From NCBI GenBank assembly GCA_934255405.1, contig CAKQNT010000009.1:4056-68055 (forward strand): a stretch of 64,000 nt of DNA, read 5' to 3'. Every line of letters begins with the position of its first letter. The first letter of the stretch is position 1. Positions 8,341-18,049 of the stretch are shown in pieces. Below the pieces are notes generated by a model. The model was given only the letters and a program-made list of their open reading frames with translations, was not told the DNA's origin and did no database searches. A program made the position numbers and the translations under genes. This DNA is from an uncultured Alphaproteobacteria bacterium. GTDB taxonomy: Bacteria > Pseudomonadota > Alphaproteobacteria > RF32 > CAG-239.

Positions 8341-9731
8341 CCGCCTCCGATTGCTTTGTAAAACGCGATAATGTTTTGATAAACAGCAGCATTGCTGGCT
8401 ACCAACGTGTTTTGCGAATTGAGCAGGTTTTGCTGCGAGGTAAGAACTTCTGAAAAACTCAACAAACCTTCACGATATTTGCGCAAAGTCAGGTCCGCCA
8501 CTTGGGCCTGCGCCGTTTGCGCCTGACGCGCGCTCTGATTGTTTTCCTGATTCCGCCGCAGCGAAACTATGGCATTGCGAATCTCGGCAGATGCCTCCAG
8601 CAAACCGGATTTGTAAAGCTGGAGTTGCTCTTTGGTCAATGACTTTTGCAGTTCTATATTATTGTATAAAGCGCCCCAACGAAACAGCGGCAAATTGACA
8701 GATGGGGCAAAGGCATAAGCGCTGCTGCCGGAACTTATCAGATTGCCGGAACTGCGTGAACGATAGCCTACAAAACTGCTCAAACTTACTGAGGGAAAAA
8801 TCTCGGCAACAGCGCGGCCGATTTGGGCATTTTGCGAAATGAGCTGATTTTCCAAAACCCGAATATCCGGCCGATTGCGCAACACACTTATTGGCAAATC
8901 ATATAATTTTTGCGTATCAAAAACATATTTTTGGGCAGTCAAATTATGTTCCGGATCAGATAATGTTTCATCCAGCAATCCGGCCAGCCGTCCGGTTAAA
9001 ATCGCCAAAGAATTTTTATAGCTCTCAACCTGAATTGCCAGTGCCGGAATTTGCTGTTTGGTGGTGCTGAGTAGATATTCAGCCTGATTTAGGGCTACGC
9101 TGTCTGTTAATCCGGCCGTGTATTTACGCTTTACCAAATTATAAATATCTTCCTGCAGGCGCAGATTATTTTGCGCCAAACGCAATTGCTCCTGAGCCTG
9201 CCGCAGACTTATGTAATTGCCGGCGATTTCGGCAGTCAGGACAAGACGGACATTTTCCAAATTGGCGCCGGCTGCTTTTACCATTGCCAAAGAACTTTCG
9301 GTCAGGCGTCGTCCACCGCCCCAGATATCAAGTTCCCAAGCCGAATCGACGGCGGCCTGATAATAATCATCTTGCGGTTGCAATGTGCTGTAGTTCTTGC
9401 TCACTTTGCTTTTGTTGTATGTGCCGGCGGCATCAAGGGTCGGAAAATTCTGCACCAGATTTATGCGCAAGTTTTGCCGCGACTGAACAAGCTTTTGGCG
9501 GGCGGCTTCTACCGTGGGACTGTATTCCAAACCGCGGGCAATCAGGCTGTTGAGCACGGGGTCATTAAATTGTTTGTACCATTCAAGACTAACCGGCTTT
9601 TCTGTTCCGCTAAGCTGTAATGAAGATTTGACGTCTGCGGTTGGGAAAAACTGCGGACGTTTATAATCAGGGCCAACCATACATGATGAAAGCAGCAGTA
9701 TCGAAAACAACAAAATATTTTTAATTTGCAT
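8298..9731 (-). CDS. RND efflux outer-membrane channel lipoprotein (OprM/NodT type)
   Basis: 477 residues from ATG 9731 (MQIKNILLFSILLLSSCMVGPDY), with lipobox cysteine at 17. It carries the two repeated OEP domains of TolC-type channels, with long coiled helices and motifs such as DAAGTYNKSKVSKNYS, AAVDSAWELDIWGG, ALTGRLAG and LRKYREGLLSFSEVL. The start codon lies inside the 3' end of the permease gene (11-bp overlap), showing translational coupling. With the two upstream genes it forms a full tripartite pump across both membranes. It ends by overlapping the convergent lipoprotein gene. Confidence 0.94.
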   Translation of the reverse strand: MQIKNILLFSILLLSSCMVGPDYKRPQFFPTADVKSSLQLSGTEKPVSLEWYKQFNDPVLNSLIARGLEYSPTVEAARQKLVQSRQNLRINLVQNFPTLDAAGTYNKSKVSKNYSTLQPQDDYYQAAVDSAWELDIWGGGRRLTESSLAMVKAAGANLENVRLVLTAEIAGNYISLRQAQEQLRLAQNNLRLQEDIYNLVKRKYTAGLTDSVALNQAEYLLSTTKQQIPALAIQVESYKNSLAILTGRLAGLLDETLSDPEHNLTAQKYVFDTQKLYDLPISVLRNRPDIRVLENQLISQNAQIGRAVAEIFPSVSLSSFVGYRSRSSGNLISSGSSAYAFAPSVNLPLFRWGALYNNIELQKSLTKEQLQLYKSGLLEASAEIRNAIVSLRRNQENNQSARQAQTAQAQVADLTLRKYREGLLSFSEVLTSQQNLLNSQNTLVASNAAVYQNIIAFYKAIGGGYSNHLDQKCASLL

Positions 9732-12700
9732 GCTTGGCACCTCCGCTCTTTTTTCTTTGCCAGCTCCATTCCTTGAGGCTCTCAAACACGGCAAACAACG
9801 CCGGAATAAAGATAATACCGACAAAAGTGGCGGCAATCATACCAAAAAATACTGAGGTTCCAATGGCAATCTGACTTGAAGCTCCGGCGCCGGTGGCAAT
9901 AATCATCGGGAAAACTCCCAAAATAAATGTAAGCGCGGTCATAAGCACAGCTCGAAATCTCTCGCCGGCGCCTTTTTCGGAGGCCTCCTGAATAGAAGCC
10001 CCCTGCTCGCGATAGGCTTTGGTGAACTCAACAATCAATATGGCATTTTTGGCCGCCAGACCAATCAACATTATCAGTCCCAGCTGGGCATAGATGCTGA
10101 GCGCCTGCCCCATGAAGTGCAACCCGATAATTGCTCCCAAAACGGCAAAAACCGTGGAAAACATAACAGCAAAAGCCAGCATCCAGCTTTCATACAAAGC
10201 AACTAAAAATAAATAACAAAACAACAGCGCCAGAGCAATCAGAAATGCGGCTAATCCGGCTGCCTCAACTTCCTGCAAGCTCAAACCTGTCCAAGCAATG
10301 CCGTAATCCGCCGGCAGTATCTGCTGCACCATTGAGCGAACAGCGTCTATCGCCGTGCCGGTACTGACGTCTTCTGCAGCTTGCGCAGTAATCGGCGCGG
10401 TAGTGTATTGGTTGTAGCGATATATTATTTTGGAAGAAAGGGTGGTGTGGACATCGGCAAAACTGCGTACCCGTACCAACTGCCCAGTGGTAGAACGGAC
10501 GTAGAGATTTTGCACATCTTCAATATTGCGGCGATAGGGAAAATCAGCCTGAACAATAACCTTATTTACCTGACCGGAAAGTGTGATGTTATTGACATAT
10601 CTGGAGCCAAGATTATTGGACAAAGCCTCAAATAAATCAGCTACCGAAATTTTGTAGCTCTCCAGTTTGGTGCGGTCTATATCCAAATAAATATGCGGAG
10701 TGTCGGCGGTAAAAGTGCTAAAAGCGTATGCTATATCTGGCGAAGTATTTAACCCCTGCAAAAATTTTTCCAACCAGCCAAACAATTCTGTCGGAGTAAC
10801 GTTTCCATTAAGAGCATTTAACTGCAATGAAAGACCATTACTCTGCCCGATGCCGGGGATAGACGGAGGGGCAAAAAAGTTTACCTCGGCATTAGCAACA
10901 TGGCTGAATTTCTGCGATAATTTAGAAGTTAGCGCTTCTATGGAGAGTTTTTTTGACGTGCGCTCATCCCAAGGCTGCAAGCCAATTACTCCGAGCGCCA
11001 CATTTTCTCCGCTACCACCCAAAAGCGAATATCCGGCTACAGAAATAAAATATTTGATACCTTCGGTTTTGAGCGCCGCGGTCGAAACATCAGCCAGCAC
11101 CTGATTAGTCTGATTGATGGTGGCGGTTTCATCCAATTGAACATTGGCAAATATAATACCTTGATCTTCTTCCGGTAAAAATGAAGTTGCCGTAAACTTG
11201 AAACCTAAAATTACCACTGCAATGGTTGCCAACACTGCCAAAGCCGTAACCTTAAGCCGCGCCGAAAACCAACTGACAACCTGCAGATATCGGGATTTGA
11301 AATAATCAATAGTTTCATCAAACCATTTGAAGAATCCGTGGGCAGACTTTTTTTCTTCTCCGCTCAAAAATATAGCGCACAAAGCCGGAGACAGAGTAAG
11401 AGCATTGAATGCCGAAAACACCACCGCCGTAGCAATGGTAACGGCAAATTGTTGATATATTTTGCCGGTAATGCCAGCCATAAGCCCTACCGGAATAAAG
11501 ATAGAGAGCAAAACAAAGGTTGTGGCGATGATGGCGCTGGCAATCTGTTTCATGGCTTTGACGGAAGCCGCTTTGGCATCTAGTTTTTCATTGACCATCA
11601 GATATTCTACCCGTTCCACCACAATAATGGCATCATCTACCACCAGACCAATAGCCAAAATCATGGCGAACAAGGTTAGAATATTGATGTCAAAACCTAA
11701 AGCATATATCACCGCAAAAGTAGCAATCAGCGAAACCGGAATTGTAATCAGCGGAATAAGCGTGGTTCTTACCTTTTGCAAAAAAACATAAGTTACGAGC
11801 ACCACCAAAGAAAAAGTAATGACCAGCGTTTCTATAATACTCTGAATGGAAGAACGAACATAATCCGTAGAATCGTAAGCAACCTTAAATTCAATATCAT
11901 CAGGAAAAGTTTTGCTCAATTTTTCTATCTCGGCATAAACACTGTCCATAATGTCCAGCGAATTGGAACCAGGGGTTTGGCTCAAGCCGATAATAACTGC
12001 CGGAGCATTGTCATAATGAGCGCTCAAGGCATAAGAATCCGCGCCAAACTCCACTCTGGCAATATCTTTGAGCCGCACAACACCCCCGTTTGGAGAAGTG
12101 GTGATAATGATGTTCTTAAAATCATCTGTGCTATTGAGCAGTCCTTTGGTCATAAGCGAAAGCACCAACGCGGTATTATCGGAACTGGGAGCCGAGCCCA
12201 CCGCCCCGATTGAGGCTTGAACGTTTTGGGTGGCAATGGCATTAACAACATCGGAACTACTTAGCCCCAACGAAGCCAGTTTATCGGGATTGAGCCACAC
12301 GCGCACCGAATATTGCGGGCCATAAATATTTACATCGCCAACACCTTCTATCCGCGCCAGAGGATTCTGGATATTGGTATAGGCAAAATTGCTCAAATAT
12401 AAGTCATTGTATGTTTTATTGGGCGAGCGCAAAACCAACATTCCTAAAATATTGGACATTTGAGTTGTGACCTCCAGCCCTTGTTTATTGACCATATCCG
12501 GCAACTGAGAGCTTACCTGCTGGAGGCGGTTTTGCACTTTTACCTGCGCAATATCGGGATCGGTGCCGACATTAAAAGTAATGGTAAGAGTATAGGAGCC
12601 GTTATCATCAGAAGTGGAAGACATATATAGCATATCTTCAATACCGTTAATTTTGTTTTCTATTGGCACGGCAACCGTATCTACCAGCACTTGAGCATTG

Positions 12701-12858
12701 GCTCCGGGGTATGTGGTTTTAACCACAATCTGCGGCGGAATAATCTGCGGATATTGAGAAATCGGAAGCACGGCAATTGCCAACAGCCCAAGCAGAATCA
12801 TAATAATAGAAATCACGCCGGCGAATCTGGGTTTATCGATAAAATATTGTGAAAACAT
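9721..12858 (-). CDS. RND multidrug efflux permease, HAE1 (AcrB/MexB) family
   Basis: 1045 residues, the expected length. The N-terminus MFSQYFIDKPRFAGVISIIM and the following PQIIPPQIVVKTTYPGA are typical of HAE1 proteins. Two halves each carry six predicted membrane spans and a large periplasmic loop. Motif A is seen as GLVVDDAIIVVERVE, with the TM4 Asp pair used in proton relay, and the second half has GLAAKNAILIVEFTKA. It exports hydrophobic drugs, bile acids or similar compounds using the proton gradient. Its ATG overlaps the adaptor stop by one base, and its stop lies beyond the start of the channel gene, so all three are co-translated. Confidence 0.96.
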   Translation of the reverse strand: MFSQYFIDKPRFAGVISIIMILLGLLAIAVLPISQYPQIIPPQIVVKTTYPGANAQVLVDTVAVPIENKINGIEDMLYMSSTSDDNGSYTLTITFNVGTDPDIAQVKVQNRLQQVSSQLPDMVNKQGLEVTTQMSNILGMLVLRSPNKTYNDLYLSNFAYTNIQNPLARIEGVGDVNIYGPQYSVRVWLNPDKLASLGLSSSDVVNAIATQNVQASIGAVGSAPSSDNTALVLSLMTKGLLNSTDDFKNIIITTSPNGGVVRLKDIARVEFGADSYALSAHYDNAPAVIIGLSQTPGSNSLDIMDSVYAEIEKLSKTFPDDIEFKVAYDSTDYVRSSIQSIIETLVITFSLVVLVTYVFLQKVRTTLIPLITIPVSLIATFAVIYALGFDINILTLFAMILAIGLVVDDAIIVVERVEYLMVNEKLDAKAASVKAMKQIASAIIATTFVLLSIFIPVGLMAGITGKIYQQFAVTIATAVVFSAFNALTLSPALCAIFLSGEEKKSAHGFFKWFDETIDYFKSRYLQVVSWFSARLKVTALAVLATIAVVILGFKFTATSFLPEEDQGIIFANVQLDETATINQTNQVLADVSTAALKTEGIKYFISVAGYSLLGGSGENVALGVIGLQPWDERTSKKLSIEALTSKLSQKFSHVANAEVNFFAPPSIPGIGQSNGLSLQLNALNGNVTPTELFGWLEKFLQGLNTSPDIAYAFSTFTADTPHIYLDIDRTKLESYKISVADLFEALSNNLGSRYVNNITLSGQVNKVIVQADFPYRRNIEDVQNLYVRSTTGQLVRVRSFADVHTTLSSKIIYRYNQYTTAPITAQAAEDVSTGTAIDAVRSMVQQILPADYGIAWTGLSLQEVEAAGLAAFLIALALLFCYLFLVALYESWMLAFAVMFSTVFAVLGAIIGLHFMGQALSIYAQLGLIMLIGLAAKNAILIVEFTKAYREQGASIQEASEKGAGERFRAVLMTALTFILGVFPMIIATGAGASSQIAIGTSVFFGMIAATFVGIIFIPALFAVFESLKEWSWQRKKSGGAKHAN

Positions 12859-13988
12859 CAGCTGTTCTCCGCGGCAACTTTGATTTTGACAGTGGCGTCT
12901 GGGGCAATAGTGCCGACCTTGTCAATGACCAGATAATCGTCTTGAGCAAATTGGTTATTTACAACATAAAATCCATTCTCTTCACCGATGATTTTAAGCG
13001 GAACTTTGCGTAGCCGGTTGTTGTTTGCCACATAAACAAATGCCCCTTCCGGTGACAGAGAGACATAATTTTGGCGCAGGGCATATCCGCCTATGACCAT
13101 TCTTTCAACCAAAACATCGACATAGGCGTCCGGCATAAGCTTGCGTTCAGAGTTGGCAAAATCGGCATACACGGCCACAGAACCGGTGCCTTTCTCCTGC
13201 GCATTGTCAATGTATTTAAACTCTCCCGTCTTTTGATACAGCGAACCATCGGCAAGTTTGAGGCGAATAAGCTCACCGGCAAACAAAGGCTGCCCGTTCT
13301 GCCTAGAAACGGCGTTCAGATACTCTTTGTCAGAAAGTGCAAAAACCACACGGATAGGATTGTATTGCACAATGGAAAGCAGCGGTGAACCGGCCGGCGC
13401 CACATAGTTGCCTTTGGTTAGGCTGACATTGCCGACAACGCCATCGATTGAGGCCTGTAAAACAGTGTAGTCATACAAAACTTGCGCCTTGGCCTCTTCG
13501 GCCTTAGCTTGCTCCACCGCGGCCAACGCGCTCAGGTATCCGGCTTTGGCGCTGTCCTGCTCAGACGCTGAAATCGCTTTGGCGCCAGCCTTTTTAATCC
13601 GCTCATAATAAGCCCTGGCATTGGCAAAATCAGCTTGAGCTTTGGTAACCGCCGCTTTGGCGGCATTGAGCGCCGCCTTGTATTCGCGCTGATCTATTAA
13701 AAGCAGATTGTCTCCGGCGCGCACCTCCTGCCCGCCCTCAACCCAGACATCTTCAATATAGCCGCTGACATTGGGCACCAAATCGACTGATTTTATTGGA
13801 ATGACATAGCCAACATAAGATGAAGTTATGGTAATATCTTCTGGCTTGAGCGGCAAAACGTTGAAAACCGGTTCTTGCGCAGCCGGCACTGCCGAATCGG
13901 CAGTTTTCAGATTTATGACAGCGCACACTGCCGCAACTGCCGCGAATCCGAGTATCGGCGCCAAACGGTTGATTTTTACGGAGGGCAT
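12858..13988 (-). CDS. RND efflux periplasmic adaptor (membrane fusion protein)
   Basis: 376 residues with an N-terminal membrane anchor (LAPILGFAAVAAVCAVINL). The domains appear in order: a barrel-sandwich hybrid/lipoyl half-motif around residues 60-90 (SYVGYVIPIKSVDLVPNVSG, VWVEGGQEVRAGD), an alpha-helical hairpin (AAKAAVTKAQADFANARAYY), the second lipoyl half (YTVLQASIDGVVGNVSL) and a beta-barrel. It links the permease to the outer channel. It is the first gene of the operon, with a GAGGAG ribosome site 5 nt before ATG 13988. No TetR or MarR regulator is adjacent, which is unusual for such pumps. Confidence 0.95.
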   Translation of the reverse strand: MPSVKINRLAPILGFAAVAAVCAVINLKTADSAVPAAQEPVFNVLPLKPEDITITSSYVGYVIPIKSVDLVPNVSGYIEDVWVEGGQEVRAGDNLLLIDQREYKAALNAAKAAVTKAQADFANARAYYERIKKAGAKAISASEQDSAKAGYLSALAAVEQAKAEEAKAQVLYDYTVLQASIDGVVGNVSLTKGNYVAPAGSPLLSIVQYNPIRVVFALSDKEYLNAVSRQNGQPLFAGELIRLKLADGSLYQKTGEFKYIDNAQEKGTGSVAVYADFANSERKLMPDAYVDVLVERMVIGGYALRQNYVSLSPEGAFVYVANNNRLRKVPLKIIGEENGFYVVNNQFAQDDYLVIDKVGTIAPDATVKIKVAAENS

Positions 13989-14149
13989 CTTTTTCTCCTC
14001 AAATATTAGCTTGAAAATTTAAATAATCGGCAGAGCGGCTAATTCAATACGGCTAATGTTGTTTATGCCTGATGTTTTTTGCTTGGAGGAAAATAAAATT
14101 TGTTGTATGTTAGGCGAAGTTTTGTTTTTTATTAAGGGTATATGCAATA

Positions 14150-15307
14150 ATGACTAAAAATCAAAAAGTTGAACCGGTTGTTTTACAAGTATTGCCGGAA
14201 TTGGAAACCGGCGGCGTGGAGCTGGGCACAGTTGAAATTGCCACCGCACTGCAAAATGCCGGAATCAAAAACTTTGTAGCCTCTCAGGGTGGAAGACTGA
14301 CCAGAGAATTAAGCAAGAACAACATTGAGCATCTGGTCTTGCCGCTTAAAACCAAAAATATATTCAAAATGCGTAAAAATGCCGATGCTCTGGCCGAGTT
14401 TATCAAAAAAAACGGCATTAATATTGTGCACGCCCGTTCCCGCGCTCCGGCTTGGAGCGCATATTGGGCGGCCAAAAAAGCCGGTGTTCATTATATGACA
14501 ACATTCCATGGCACCTATGGTCTCGGCCCTTGGGGAATCAAAAAAGTATATAACAAAATTATGACATTTGGCGAAAGAGTTATTGTTATCTCCAGTCATA
14601 TCAAAAACCATGTGTTGAAAAATTATCCGCATGCCGAAGAAGGAAAACTGCGGATGATTCACCGCTGTGTGGATATTGATAAGTTTGACCCCGCCAAAGT
14701 GTCGCAAGAGCGAATTATTAAGGCAGTCAAGGAATATAACATCCCCGAAGACAAACCGGTCTTGACCCTGATTGGACGAGTCACCCGTTGGAAAGGCCAG
14801 CACATGCTGGTGGAAGCGCTCTCTAAAATGAAACACACCAATTGTTATTGCGTTATTGCCGGCGATGATCAGGGACGCGTAAACTATGTGGATGAGATTA
14901 AATCTTTGGCCAAAAGGCTCAAAGTCGACAACCGCATAGGATTTTATGGCAAAGTGCTTGATCCGCAGGCGCTGATGCAGGTTTCTACCGTTGTGCTCTC
15001 CACCGCGATTGAACCAGAAGCATTCGGGCGGATTTCTATTGAAGGGCAGGCTATGGGCAAAATTGTAGTTGCCTCTAATATCGGCGGTTCTTTAGACACT
15101 ATTCAAGACGGAATAACCGGCAAGCTCTACAAGAGCGATGACAGCCAATCTTTGGCAGATGCTTTGGATTGGGCACTTAACCTTTCTGAAGCGCAAAAAG
15201 AAAAAATCGTCAAAGCCGGCGTAAAAAATGTAAAAGACAACTTCACAAAACAAATTATGTGTGATAAAACAATTGCTGTCTATCGTGAATTGGTAGAACA
15301 AAAATAA
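14150..15307 (+). CDS. glycosyltransferase family 4
   Basis: 385 residues with a GT-B fold. The N-terminal domain has ETGGVELGTVEIATALQ, the donor domain begins near residue 200 with KPVLTLIGRVTRWKGQH, and the nucleotide-sugar site shows the EX7E motif EPEAFGRISIEG. Such enzymes transfer sugars in lipopolysaccharide or exopolysaccharide assembly at the cytosolic face of the inner membrane. The acceptor cannot be deduced. It is followed 32 bp later by thrS on the same strand. Other envelope-sugar genes (DegT aminotransferase, ugd, galE, GT at 33.4 kb) are scattered in the window. Confidence 0.88.
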   Translation: MTKNQKVEPVVLQVLPELETGGVELGTVEIATALQNAGIKNFVASQGGRLTRELSKNNIEHLVLPLKTKNIFKMRKNADALAEFIKKNGINIVHARSRAPAWSAYWAAKKAGVHYMTTFHGTYGLGPWGIKKVYNKIMTFGERVIVISSHIKNHVLKNYPHAEEGKLRMIHRCVDIDKFDPAKVSQERIIKAVKEYNIPEDKPVLTLIGRVTRWKGQHMLVEALSKMKHTNCYCVIAGDDQGRVNYVDEIKSLAKRLKVDNRIGFYGKVLDPQALMQVSTVVLSTAIEPEAFGRISIEGQAMGKIVVASNIGGSLDTIQDGITGKLYKSDDSQSLADALDWALNLSEAQKEKIVKAGVKNVKDNFTKQIMCDKTIAVYRELVEQK

Positions 15308-15339
15308 AAACTTAGGATAAAATAAAAGGAATATTTAAT

Positions 15340-17265
15340 ATGGTTGCGATTAAATTGCCTGATGGCAGTGTAATGAATATGGAAAGCGGTGTCAGCGGTT
15401 TTGACATTGCCGAAAAAATTAGTCCGAGCCTTGCAAAAGCGGCTCTTGCAGTTAAAGTTAACAACAAATTGCAGGATTTGACTACCCCTATCACTACCGA
15501 CGCAACCGTGACTATCATCACCGGCAAGGATAAGGAAGGTCTGGATATTCTGCGCCACTCCTGCTCTCATGTTATGGCAGAGGCGGTTAAAGAATTGTGG
15601 AAAGATGTTCAAGTAACAATCGGTCCGGCTATTGAAAACGGATTTTATTATGACTTCTCTCGCAAAGAACCTTTTACCACAGAAGACTTTGCCAAAATTG
15701 AAGCTAAAATGCACGAGATTGTAAAACGTGACGAGAAAATTGTTCGCAAAGTTTTGCCGCGTAGTGAGGCTATCAAATTCTTCAAGAATATCGGCGAGAA
15801 CTATAAAGCCGAAATCATTGAGGATTTGCCGGAATCAGAGACCATCTCTCTGTATGAGCAGGGTAATTTTACTGATTTGTGCCGCGGTCCTCATGTGCCG
15901 TCTACCGGAAAAATCGGCGATGCCTTCAAACTGACAAAAGTTGCCGGAGCTTATTGGCGCGGTGACTCCAGCAAGGAAATGTTGCAACGTATTTATGCAA
16001 CGGCTTGGGCCAACAAAAAAGATTTGGACGAGTATCTACAAATGTTGGAGGAAGCCGCCAAGCGCGACCACCGCAAACTTGGCAGAGAAATGGACTTGTT
16101 CCACTTTGAACCGGAATATGCTCCGGGTGCCGTGTTCTGGCATGACAAAGGATATAAAGTATATCGCAAACTGATTGAGTATATGCGCAAACGTCAGGAA
16201 AACAACGGATATATTGAGGTATCCACTCCGCGAGTTATGGATCGCTGTTTGTGGGAGACCTCTGGTCACTGGGAAAAATATGGCGCGCACAACTACTCAG
16301 GCCAGACAGAAGATAAAAAATGGTTCTGCATCAAACCGATGAACTGCCCCGGCGGATTGTTGGTTTATAAACAGGGTATCCGCTCTTATCGTGATTTGCC
16401 GTTGCGTATGGCAGAGTTCGGTAAGGTTAACCGTTATGAGGCATCCGGCTCATTGATGGGGTTGATGCGCGTGCGCGAATTTACTCAAGACGATGCGCAT
16501 ATCTTCTGCACTCCGGAACAAATGGAAGATGAGTGCATTACCACGTTGAAGCTGATTTTTGATATTTACAAGGACTTTGGTTTTGACAAGGTTAAGATTT
16601 ATTTGTCAACTCGTCCGGAAAAGCGCATTGGCTCTGATGAAATTTGGGATTTGTGCGAGCAGTCTTTGGCAAAAGCCCTGAGCAAGCACGGATATGAGTT
16701 TGAAATCAATGAAGGCGAAGGCGCTTTTTATGGTCCGAAGTTAGAATTCATCCTCAAAGATGCAATCGGACGCGAATGGCAATGCGGCACAATTCAGGTG
16801 GATATGAACTTGCCGCAGAGATTTGACATCAGCTATATTGGCGAAGATGGCGAAAAACATCAACCGGTTATGCTGCACCGAGCTTTGTTTGGCTCAATTG
16901 AGCGTTTCTTGGGAATCTTGATTGAAAACCATGCCGGTAAATTACCTTTGTGGCTCTCTCCGGAACAAGTTGTGGTTTGCCCGATTGTCAGCGACATGGA
17001 TGACTATGCCGAAGAAGTTGCCGCTAAACTGCGTGTCGCCGGATTGTATGCCAAAACTGACACCCGCAATGAGAAAATCACTTATAAAATTCGTGAACAC
17101 TCAGTTGCTAAGATTCCGGTAATCGCTGTTGTCGGCGCCAAGGAAAAAGAAAACGGCACAGTTACGGTTCGCCGTTTGGGTTCTGAGAAGCAAGAGGTTA
17201 TGAAGCTTGATGACTTTATTGCCGCTTTGGTAGAAGAAGCCAAAATGCCGAGCCAGAATAAATAA
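15340..17265 (+). CDS. thrS: threonyl-tRNA synthetase
   Basis: 641 residues, full length. It has an N-terminal TGS domain (residues 1-62), an editing domain with the HXXXH site LRHSCSHVMAEA and the SAD motif with DLCRGPHVPSTG, and a class II catalytic core with IKPMNCPGG (zinc Cys), motif 2 FGKVNRYEASGSL and motif 3 region HRALFGSIERFLGILIE. A C-terminal anticodon-binding domain follows. It charges tRNA-Thr and removes mischarged Ser. The ribosome site AAAAGGA lies before ATG 15340. A terminator follows. I see no leader mimicking tRNA-Thr upstream. Confidence 0.98.
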   Translation: MVAIKLPDGSVMNMESGVSGFDIAEKISPSLAKAALAVKVNNKLQDLTTPITTDATVTIITGKDKEGLDILRHSCSHVMAEAVKELWKDVQVTIGPAIENGFYYDFSRKEPFTTEDFAKIEAKMHEIVKRDEKIVRKVLPRSEAIKFFKNIGENYKAEIIEDLPESETISLYEQGNFTDLCRGPHVPSTGKIGDAFKLTKVAGAYWRGDSSKEMLQRIYATAWANKKDLDEYLQMLEEAAKRDHRKLGREMDLFHFEPEYAPGAVFWHDKGYKVYRKLIEYMRKRQENNGYIEVSTPRVMDRCLWETSGHWEKYGAHNYSGQTEDKKWFCIKPMNCPGGLLVYKQGIRSYRDLPLRMAEFGKVNRYEASGSLMGLMRVREFTQDDAHIFCTPEQMEDECITTLKLIFDIYKDFGFDKVKIYLSTRPEKRIGSDEIWDLCEQSLAKALSKHGYEFEINEGEGAFYGPKLEFILKDAIGREWQCGTIQVDMNLPQRFDISYIGEDGEKHQPVMLHRALFGSIERFLGILIENHAGKLPLWLSPEQVVVCPIVSDMDDYAEEVAAKLRVAGLYAKTDTRNEKITYKIREHSVAKIPVIAVVGAKEKENGTVTVRRLGSEKQEVMKLDDFIAALVEEAKMPSQNK

Positions 17266-17283
17266 CTGTAATTATTGCAGCAT

Positions 17284-17315
17284 AAAGCCGCTCTCAACAG
17301 GGCGGCTTTTTTGTT
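17284..17315 (+). terminator. terminator of thrS
   Basis: Stem AAAGCCGC / GCGGCTTT with a 10-nt loop, followed by a T-run, 18 bp after the thrS stop. Confidence 0.85.
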
Positions 17316-17336
17316 TATTACAAATAAAGAATCATC

Positions 17337-17365
17337 TTGCCTTTTTGCGGTTTTGCTCATAAAGT
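17337..17365 (+). promoter_or_regulatory. candidate sigma70 promoter for structured RNA
   Basis: TTGCCT (17337-17342), a 17-bp spacer and TAAAGT (17360-17365). The predicted start is close to 17370, just where the first strong hairpin of the structured RNA begins. Confidence 0.45.
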
Positions 17366-17368
17366 GAA

Positions 17369-17568
17369 TCCGTACCCGATGAGGTACGGAGACTACAAAA
17401 TCTCCATACAAAGAGCGGTGCCGATATAGCACCGTCATCAAATTATATCCCCGACTTTGGTCGGGGAGCTTTCAGCGTATGTTCAGGGCTTGCCTAAAGG
17501 CTGAAAGGATCATCTCTCTTTGTATGATTTTTGTACTCCCCGGCCACCTTATTTTCAGGTGGCTTTTT
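17369..17568 (+). ncRNA. candidate structured RNA (four-way junction) or leader of the lipoprotein gene
   Basis: About 200 nt with perfectly complementary, GC-rich stems in an AT-rich background. Hairpin 1 is TCCGTACC 17369-17376 with GGTACGGA 17383-17390. A long-range 11-bp helix pairs 17405-17415 (CATACAAAGAG) with 17516-17526 (CTCTTTGTATG). It encloses three hairpins: 17416-17421/17429-17434 (CGGTGC/GCACCG), 17449-17455/17460-17466 (CCCCGAC/GTCGGGG) and 17469-17476/17500-17507 (CTTTCAGC/GCTGAAAG). A terminator hairpin (GCCACCT 17543-17549 / AGGTGGC 17557-17563, then T5) follows. The layout, aptamer-like junction then terminator then a gene 28 bp on, fits a riboswitch or an independent small RNA. 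I do not recognise an Rfam family. Confidence 0.65.
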
Positions 17569-17595
17569 CATTATGAAATAAGGAGAAATAAAATC

Positions 17596-18000
17596 ATGCG
17601 CAAATTATATCTGCTGTTGTTGGCGGCAATACTAACCGCCTGCACAACCATAACCAAGCAAGAACAAGATACTTTGCATATTTTGCAAGCCAATGGAATA
17701 ACCGTTGACAAACCAATCGGCAATTTTGAACGCCCTGCCAATCCGGCAGGCGCCGCGGCTCTGAATCTACTTCCGGGAGGCGGTGATTTTTATTTGGCAT
17801 CAGGCAATGCCGGCGACAGTTCATATTGGCTATATGGATTTTTGAACTTGTTAACATGGCCGTTTTCTATTATTTGGGGCGTGCCGGAGGCGGCGATAGA
17901 TGCAGGAACAATAAACAAGCGCGAGCTGGTCTACTATTACCAGTTTAACCCGATGGGTAAGAAAGAATTGGCCAAGGCCAACATATCTTTGACCAATTAA
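17596..18000 (+). CDS. putative lipoprotein downstream of structured RNA
   Basis: 134 residues from ATG 17596 (AGGAG 10 nt upstream). The lipoprotein signal MRKLYLLLLAAILTACTTI has its lipobox cysteine at 16. The mature part holds a glycine-rich patch (LLPGGGDFYLASGNAG) and a hydrophobic segment (YWLYGFLNLLTWPFSIIWGV) that could be membrane-embedded. No family is assigned. Transcription would pass through the structured RNA and its terminator, so attenuation is possible. It is followed by a hairpin shared with the convergent mlaC gene. Confidence 0.72.
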   Translation: MRKLYLLLLAAILTACTTITKQEQDTLHILQANGITVDKPIGNFERPANPAGAAALNLLPGGGDFYLASGNAGDSSYWLYGFLNLLTWPFSIIWGVPEAAIDAGTINKRELVYYYQFNPMGKKELAKANISLTN

Positions 18001-18006
18001 GCCACA

Positions 18007-18033
18007 AAAAAGCCGCCTAAAAGGCGGCTTTAG
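18007..18033 (-). terminator. terminator between lipoprotein gene and mlaC
   Basis: Stem AAGCCGCCT / AGGCGGCTT with a 3-nt loop. The T-run is best on the minus strand, serving mlaC, with a short one on the plus strand. Confidence 0.75.
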
Positions 18034-18049
18034 CAACCTGAGCAGAGGT

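Noticed and set aside
17377..17396. Possible hammerhead ribozyme (CGATGA near 17377)
   Set aside because: The core needs CTGATGA and a GAAA partner around a three-stem junction. Here CGATGA is just the loop of a perfect hairpin.
17369..17568. 6S RNA, tmRNA or RNase P RNA
   Set aside because: No long bulged rod, no tag-coding or tRNA-like ends, and none of the conserved RNase P core sequences are present.
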